Assembly: GCA_019614645.1 (NCBI GenBank)
Contig: JABWDB010000006.1
Coordinates: forward strand, 7,626,001-7,690,000
Source of the DNA: Stratiolaelaps scimitus
Lineage: Eukaryota; Arthropoda; Arachnida; Mesostigmata; Laelapidae
Reading direction: 5' to 3'
DNA length: 64,000 bases
The stretch's first letter is position 1. Each line of letters starts with the position of its first letter. The position numbers were made by a program, and so were the translations under genes. Positions 60,151 through 64,000 of this stretch are shown here, piece by piece. The notes under the pieces are model-generated. The model was not told the DNA's origin. It saw nothing but the letters and a program-made list of their open reading frames with translations, and made no database searches.

Positions 60151-60537
60151 ACATCCAAGGATCAGCGGTTAAGCCTGTTTTTCAACGAGGCAAATTAGAA
60201 AACCGTTGATGAGGAACTCTTCATCATGTAACACAACCAAATATTGGTCGTATGTGCAGAATGATTACTGGATTATTGTTATATTGTTATTGTATAAAAT
60301 TGACAATTACTGCTACATATCATATATGACAGTTCCCCCTTATTAACTCATATTTTGAAGCACACATAACAACACCTCTTATTATATCTTATTGTTGTCA
60401 CTCTTTAAGACATTTCGTTCAATCGGCAAAAACGTGCAAATCTTTCGACCAGATTGATGCTGTGCAGCCGAGTAATCAGGCCTCGGACTCCGGGGTAAAC
60501 AACATAAAGTCTGGATGGAAACATATTCCCACGACTG
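60151..60537. other. AT-rich spacer before the LINE remnant
   Basis: No recognisable upstream reverse-transcriptase sequence, so the LINE copy is 5'-truncated or its upstream part has decayed beyond recognition. Confidence 0.4.
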
Positions 60538-60978
60538 TTGCGTGCGCGTATGAGGTTGATGAAGAGGCCCTTCTTAGGCTATGGCGAGAAAAGCCCACTT
60601 GTATCAATATATGTTAAAACTTACGCAGATGACACGACGATATATGCGAGTGTTAATGAAACCGAGGATGGTATACTTCTACAAGAAACCCTCAATAAAT
60701 TCTTAGAATGGAGGGTTATCCTTTACTTTGCATTGTCAGTAACAAAATGCTCAGTCCTGCATTTCGGCCAAGGTAAAACTAACTACATATATTCCATTGG
60801 TGGAATTAACCTACAGAGATTGACCACTATCCGGGATATTGGGGTTGCCACTTCAGTCTCACTCCAATACACAGAACACGTGACAGCTGTACGGGCCGCC
60901 CGACTCTCAAACTGGATTCTACGATTCTTTCTCATAAATGAGCTGAAATTGCTGTGTATATACAGATTTACTGCTTGA
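60538..60978 (+). pseudogene. Non-LTR retrotransposon reverse transcriptase fragment
   Basis: The frame contains VKTYADDTTIYASVNETEDG with the catalytic YADD motif at 60622-60633. LQETLNKFLEW, then TKCSVLHFG and IRDIGVATSVSLQYTEHV, follow in the order found in Jockey/CR1/L2-type LINE reverse transcriptases (motif with two Asp, helix, KC..M.F, and the DLGV-type segment). In an active element this enzyme primes cDNA synthesis from nicked target DNA. Only the C-terminal half of the domain remains, the part before YADD is scrambled, and no ATG of its own is expected. The downstream domain is broken by other sequence. This is a dead 5'-truncated copy. Confidence 0.85.
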
Positions 60979-61140
60979 GAGTGCTATCGGTTAGCGTAGC
61001 GTGATTGTATTTCTCTGGGGGCTACGGGCTCCATTTTATAATTTTACTTTTAACATATTTTTTAAGACGAGAACAGAAGCGTGTGTATATTGCAAGTTCC
61101 GTAAATAAACCCCACATTGAATGAAATAATGAAATGACCC
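60979..61140 (+). mobile_element. LINE 3'-end-like sequence within the RT remnant
   Basis: Non-coding sequence ending TATTGCAAGTTCCGTAAATA, then AACCCCACATTG and an AATGAAATAATGAAATG tail. Short TGAAAT-type tails are known for L2/CR1-like LINEs. The AGTTCC…AATAAACC part is similar to the family 2 SINE tail (AGTTCCTTTAATAAACC). It separates two pieces of RT coding sequence, so either it inserted there or two LINE copies lie head to tail. Confidence 0.45.
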
Positions 61141-61144
61141 GAGA

Positions 61145-61245
61145 CTATATATCAGACTATTTTAGCTTTATGTAGAACCACTCATAACGTATGCCTCTCC
61201 GGTGTAGTATCCGAATCCTCGTAGGGATACCGAAAGACTTGCAAA
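61145..61245 (+). pseudogene. LINE reverse transcriptase C-terminal piece
   Basis: The frame at 61145 reads LYVEPLITYASPV, stop, YPNPRRDTERLAKVK. This matches the well-known thumb-region signature of LINE RTs (YV.PLLEYASPVW.P…D…LE.VQ). Two stop codons (one replacing the Trp position) show decay. The piece ends exactly where a family 2 SINE begins on the other strand. Confidence 0.75.
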
Positions 61246-61325
61246 AGTAAAGGTAAAGGATTATTGGTTTATTAAAGGAGCTGCAATTTTGCAATGCTTA
61301 AGCCCTCAATGAGAAATTCGCCAGG
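61246..61325 (-). mobile_element. SINE family 2, inserted in LINE remnant
   Basis: The reverse complement reads GGGCTTAAGCATTGCAAAAT, then TGCAGCTCCTTTAATAAACC and AATAATCCTTTACCTTTAC, matching the 13.1-kb copy's body and tail. Only the 3' part is present. The insertion is younger than the LINE it interrupts. Confidence 0.8.
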
Positions 61326-61590
61326 CGGGTTACTTTAAATGCCAGTATGACCAACATGATCTAGATATTATGCCAATCATGACGAGACTGAATATCATAG
61401 ACAAAGATATGTTCACCTGTATTGAAAAAAACTGTCCTAGCCTAAAAGAAGCAATGTTTGATACAATAGAAACTTCTACAAGATCTGAAAGAAACATTTT
61501 ACCCCAAGTTCATCGCCAGAAGAACGGTCTGTAAATGACCTGTTTGCATGGCGAATCAGTGGTGCTTTGCGCAACGGACCAACAACACTG
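61326..61590 (+). pseudogene. Possible end of the LINE open reading frame
   Basis: Directly after the SINE, a frame reads MPIMTRLNIIDKDMFTC and later TRSERNILPQVHRQKN; another frame gives FYPKFIARRT and FAWRISGA. In LINE RTs a stretch of this kind (…F..R….WN.LP) closes the protein. The match is loose and crosses frames, so this is only a likely continuation. Confidence 0.35.
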
Positions 61591-61807
61591 CGACACCATA
61601 GCAGTACACTTGTGTGATCTTTGTGATTGCTTATTGTCTTATTACATCTACCTTTGAATAAAGTGCGCTTATTATTCTTATTTCCGGGTGACTCGAGTCT
61701 GGCAAACCTGACCCGTCCTGCATCACCACCGCATCAACGCACACTTCGGCGTCACTATCATTATATCTGCCGTCGGCCGCTGCGATTGGATCATCTCGCG
61801 GTAGGGC

Positions 61808-62010
61808 ATTGACCATCGCTGTGCAGTCTGTCGTCGAATCCAAAGTACCACTGCACGATCAAGTACAGGCGTCATTGCCTGCTGAGCGAGCCACTCTGGT
61901 CGTGTCGTTCTCTTCCACGGGCCTCGATTTCTGTGGGCCGTTTCACACTCGCACGAGAGGAGGAACGCTCAAAACTTGGATCGTTCTGTTTATCTCAGCT
62001 CGTTCCGATT
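61808..62010 (+). pseudogene. BEL/Pao-type integrase fragment, frameshifted
   Basis: In the frame starting at 61808, HRCAVCRRIQS provides the CxxC half of the integrase zinc-binding region. After a +1 shift near 61840-61850, the frame at 61809 continues DQVQASLPAERATLVVSF and then STGLDFCGPFHTRTRGG with KTWIVLFISA. The order zinc-finger CxxC, LPAER, G(L/V)DF.GPF (first catalytic Asp) and a hydrophobic beta strand is that of BEL/Pao integrases, which insert retrotransposon cDNA. The frameshift, loss of similarity after ISA, and lack of reverse transcriptase or LTRs nearby show a small dead fragment. Gypsy-type integrase is a less likely alternative. Confidence 0.7.
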
Positions 62011-62418
62011 ATGGCAACACCCGACATCGACTCCCACGACTCTGCCTAACTAATATTTAGCATCTTAGAGACGGCCTTCTAGCGCGCCGTCTGGAAACTG
62101 CAATTTCCTTTCAACGAAAATTGTTCTGTGCCATTCCTTCGTTGCCAGTGTTGCCTAAGTTTTCTGTCTAATCAATATTTGAATAAAAAAAAATTATGTT
62201 CGAATTTTATGAAGACGCAGCTAAATGAGTAGTCATAGTAATATGATTTAAATAGTCCATGAAGAGATAATAGCAGATTTTCATATGGAAGCTATACTCA
62301 CTAGTAATTTGGTCATCTATCGAAGCTTGCGACACAAAGGCGTTTATATAATAATTATCCAATTGGCAATATCGACACTACGAAGCCCTATGAGCTATAC
62401 CACAATGAAACACAATGA
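62011..62418. other. AT-rich spacer, no recognised gene
   Basis: The rest of the integrase core is not recognisable here. Confidence 0.4.
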
Positions 62419-62628
62419 AATAAAGATAGAGTTTTTATCGAAACGGATTCGTCACTCCGTGGCTCTGGAACCCCTAGAGTAATGCCTACCTTGCGCGGAG
62501 TATGGCCACCGTTGACTCGTTTGAAGGACCATTTCGAGCGCATGGTCAGGACGCAACATGGAATACCTCAATACGCCGCGGCTATAGCTATTATAGAAAC
62601 TGTTGAATCCCTCCCGAGATACAGATAG
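62419..62628 (+). CDS. Unidentified protein-like ORF, possibly broken
   Basis: The frame NKDRVFIETDSSLRGSG… leads into an ATG at 62482 with MPTLRGVWPPLTRLKDHFER, then MVRTQHGIPQYAAAIAIIET and VESLPRYR before TAG. The segment is amphipathic and balanced. Another frame carries on at 62628-62820 with YDEKILSLLENGLIALPEQC, as if a frameshift had occurred. A 120-codon minus-strand frame covers the same bases, so strand is not settled. It is close to the retroelement cluster and could be an unrecognised retroelement part or a host exon. Confidence 0.25.
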   Translation, partial: NKDRVFIETDSSLRGSGTPRVMPTLRGVWPPLTRLKDHFERMVRTQHGIPQYAAAIAIIETVESLPRYR

Positions 62629-62828
62629 GCTATGACGAGAAAATACTTTCGCTCCTCGAAAACGGGCTAATCGCACTCCCCGAACAATGCCAACCACATC
62701 AAGCCCCCCCCTCCTCCTGGATTTACTGGGCAATTGAAAGATCCACGTTGCTCGAATATGCTTTGAATTTGAAGAGACCGAAAGAGTCCCTTTCGTGTTT
62801 CGAAGTTTGCTCAACTTTGCTCTGAGTA

Positions 62829-64000
62829 TTGTTAGTAAACGACTTTCTATAGTTTCAATGATGAAAATGCAGATGAATACCTAGTATACACAGTAAATAT
62901 ATGCGGCGCGGATTTTCTTTTATGGCACGACAGAAGATATTTTATTAAATTCACACCCTCAGCTGTATTATGTAAGCGCGTCTTTAGATACTTGTGTGTA
63001 TAATTTTTCATTTATGTATCCTGTATTTTCATGTATATATCTTTATATATATATATATATATATATATCTATATGTATTAGTAATATCCAATCCGATAAT
63101 TTCTCTTCTTGATCTTTCACATATATGCTAATTGTTATCATCACTCTCCCTCTCTCTCTTTTCTCCAGAATCATAAATGACCGCCATTATTTACGTCATT
63201 ATCTCCACGAATACATTCGTATGGTGATTCTACTCATTTCTCATCGTCAGTAGCATCACTTTAATTATTATTTAGTTTATTTGTATTATATATTTATTGT
63301 ATAATATATACAGTGTTTAGCGTAATTAACGATCGGCTGTATGTTGTTGTTGTCGGCGGCGGCAATTGAAGATGATGCTATGTCCTTATTTGCAATGTAC
63401 ATCATACAGTGGGCGCTCATCAATTAGTTGCCAATTATTAGACATTCGGTTTTGATGGTTGTTTTTTCCTATTTAATTTACTTAATAGGGCACCAGTAAT
63501 TACTCTCAATTGCTGATCATCAATCAATCATTTAATCAATCAGTCAATCTATCCACAAATCAATACAGTGTCCAGCAATAATCAATCAGTTAGTCCGCAT
63601 TCGTTTGCTAATGTGAGCTCAAGATCTCATTCACGCTCGGCTTGTGCCCTCCAATCATTGTTGTAGTTCAAATCAACCGCGTCGACCTCGACATCGGCAT
63701 CACCTTCATTCTTACCATGATTTGTGTTTATCGCTGGCGAGCGGATGGATGCACATTCGTACCGTTGACGTAACTTTATATCTTTATATATTTCATTCAT
63801 CTCTTATACGCCTTCATCTCTAGAATAATTTATACCTAAGTATACCATTCACACGATGGTTACTCTCTCTCTCTCTTTCTTTCTCCAGTTAATTTTTGTT
63901 ATCAGGGTATCATCATCATCATCATTATCATCTGTGTAATTAGAAAAATATCGCAATCACCATTCCGACACCAAAATGACCGTTCACCTAGTCAAGTGAT
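62829..64000. other. AT-rich, simple-sequence-rich end of window
   Basis: (TA)n at 63044-63068, an imperfect AATC/CAAT run at about 63505-63590, CT runs near 63142 and 63861, and an ATC run near 63916-63930. No gene was recognised. Confidence 0.5.
63044..63068. repeat. (TA)n microsatellite
   Basis: Twelve TA units. Confidence 0.95.

Noticed and set aside
63505..63590. Possible CRISPR-like spaced ATCAATCAATC repeats
   Set aside because: Units are short, irregular and without distinct spacers: an imperfect AATC microsatellite in a eukaryotic genome.

Overview
This looks like nuclear DNA from an animal with an intron-rich, repeat-rich genome, most likely an arthropod. The visible evidence is: no dense bacterial-style coding and no operons; many (TA)n, (CT)n and CAG/CTG microsatellites; two dispersed tRNA-like SINE families; a non-LTR (LINE) reverse transcriptase remnant; a BEL/Pao-type integrase remnant (BEL/Pao elements are known from metazoans); and a remnant resembling a pogo/jerky-type transposase. 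Species cannot be fixed from sequence alone. An arachnid or mite would fit but is not demonstrated.

The window is a mosaic of GC-rich blocks in AT-rich DNA. The blocks lie at about 3.0-6.95 kb, 7.6-11.9 kb, 13.5-16.5 kb, 20.1-22.2 kb, 28.5-30.5 kb, 41.2-41.65 kb, 45.5-46.2 kb, 47.5-49.1 kb, 55.9-57.6 kb and 58.3-60.1 kb. They keep many CpG dinucleotides and carry CAG/CTG, GGC and CT runs. Open frames in them are often open on both strands and of low complexity, so most are not genes. No complete, recognisable host protein gene was found. A few stretches have exon-like properties (splice-like borders, a hydrophobic segment, a strong start context or balanced composition). They are listed at low confidence: 277-415, 8840-8985, 13936-14232, 14290-14535, 16587-16823, 29351-29677 (minus strand), 45498-45581, 52870-53040, 57793-58015 and 62419-62628.

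The best-supported content is repetitive. SINE family 1 has a tRNA-like head with a TTCGATCCCC-type B box and a 3' end GGCTGTGAGCCAGCCCGG plus an A-run. It has seven copies or fragments. SINE family 2 has an A/B-box head, a conserved segment around ATTGCAGCTCCTT and an AATAAACCAATAAACCTTTACC tail, with six copies or fragments. Near the right end, a LINE reverse transcriptase with a YADD motif is followed by its C-terminal part, which is cut by a family 2 SINE inserted on the opposite strand. A frameshifted BEL/Pao integrase lies next to it.

The most unusual non-coding signal is a set of long fold-back hairpins unrelated in sequence: a perfect 23-bp stem at 1924-1987, a 25-bp stem with one mismatch at 40441-40494, 15 bp at 45787-45830, 13 bp at 48404-48433, and 17 bp with one mismatch at 49814-49853. 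No CRISPR array, rRNA, canonical tRNA or known gene cluster was seen. The hairpins and the exon candidates are the items worth testing.
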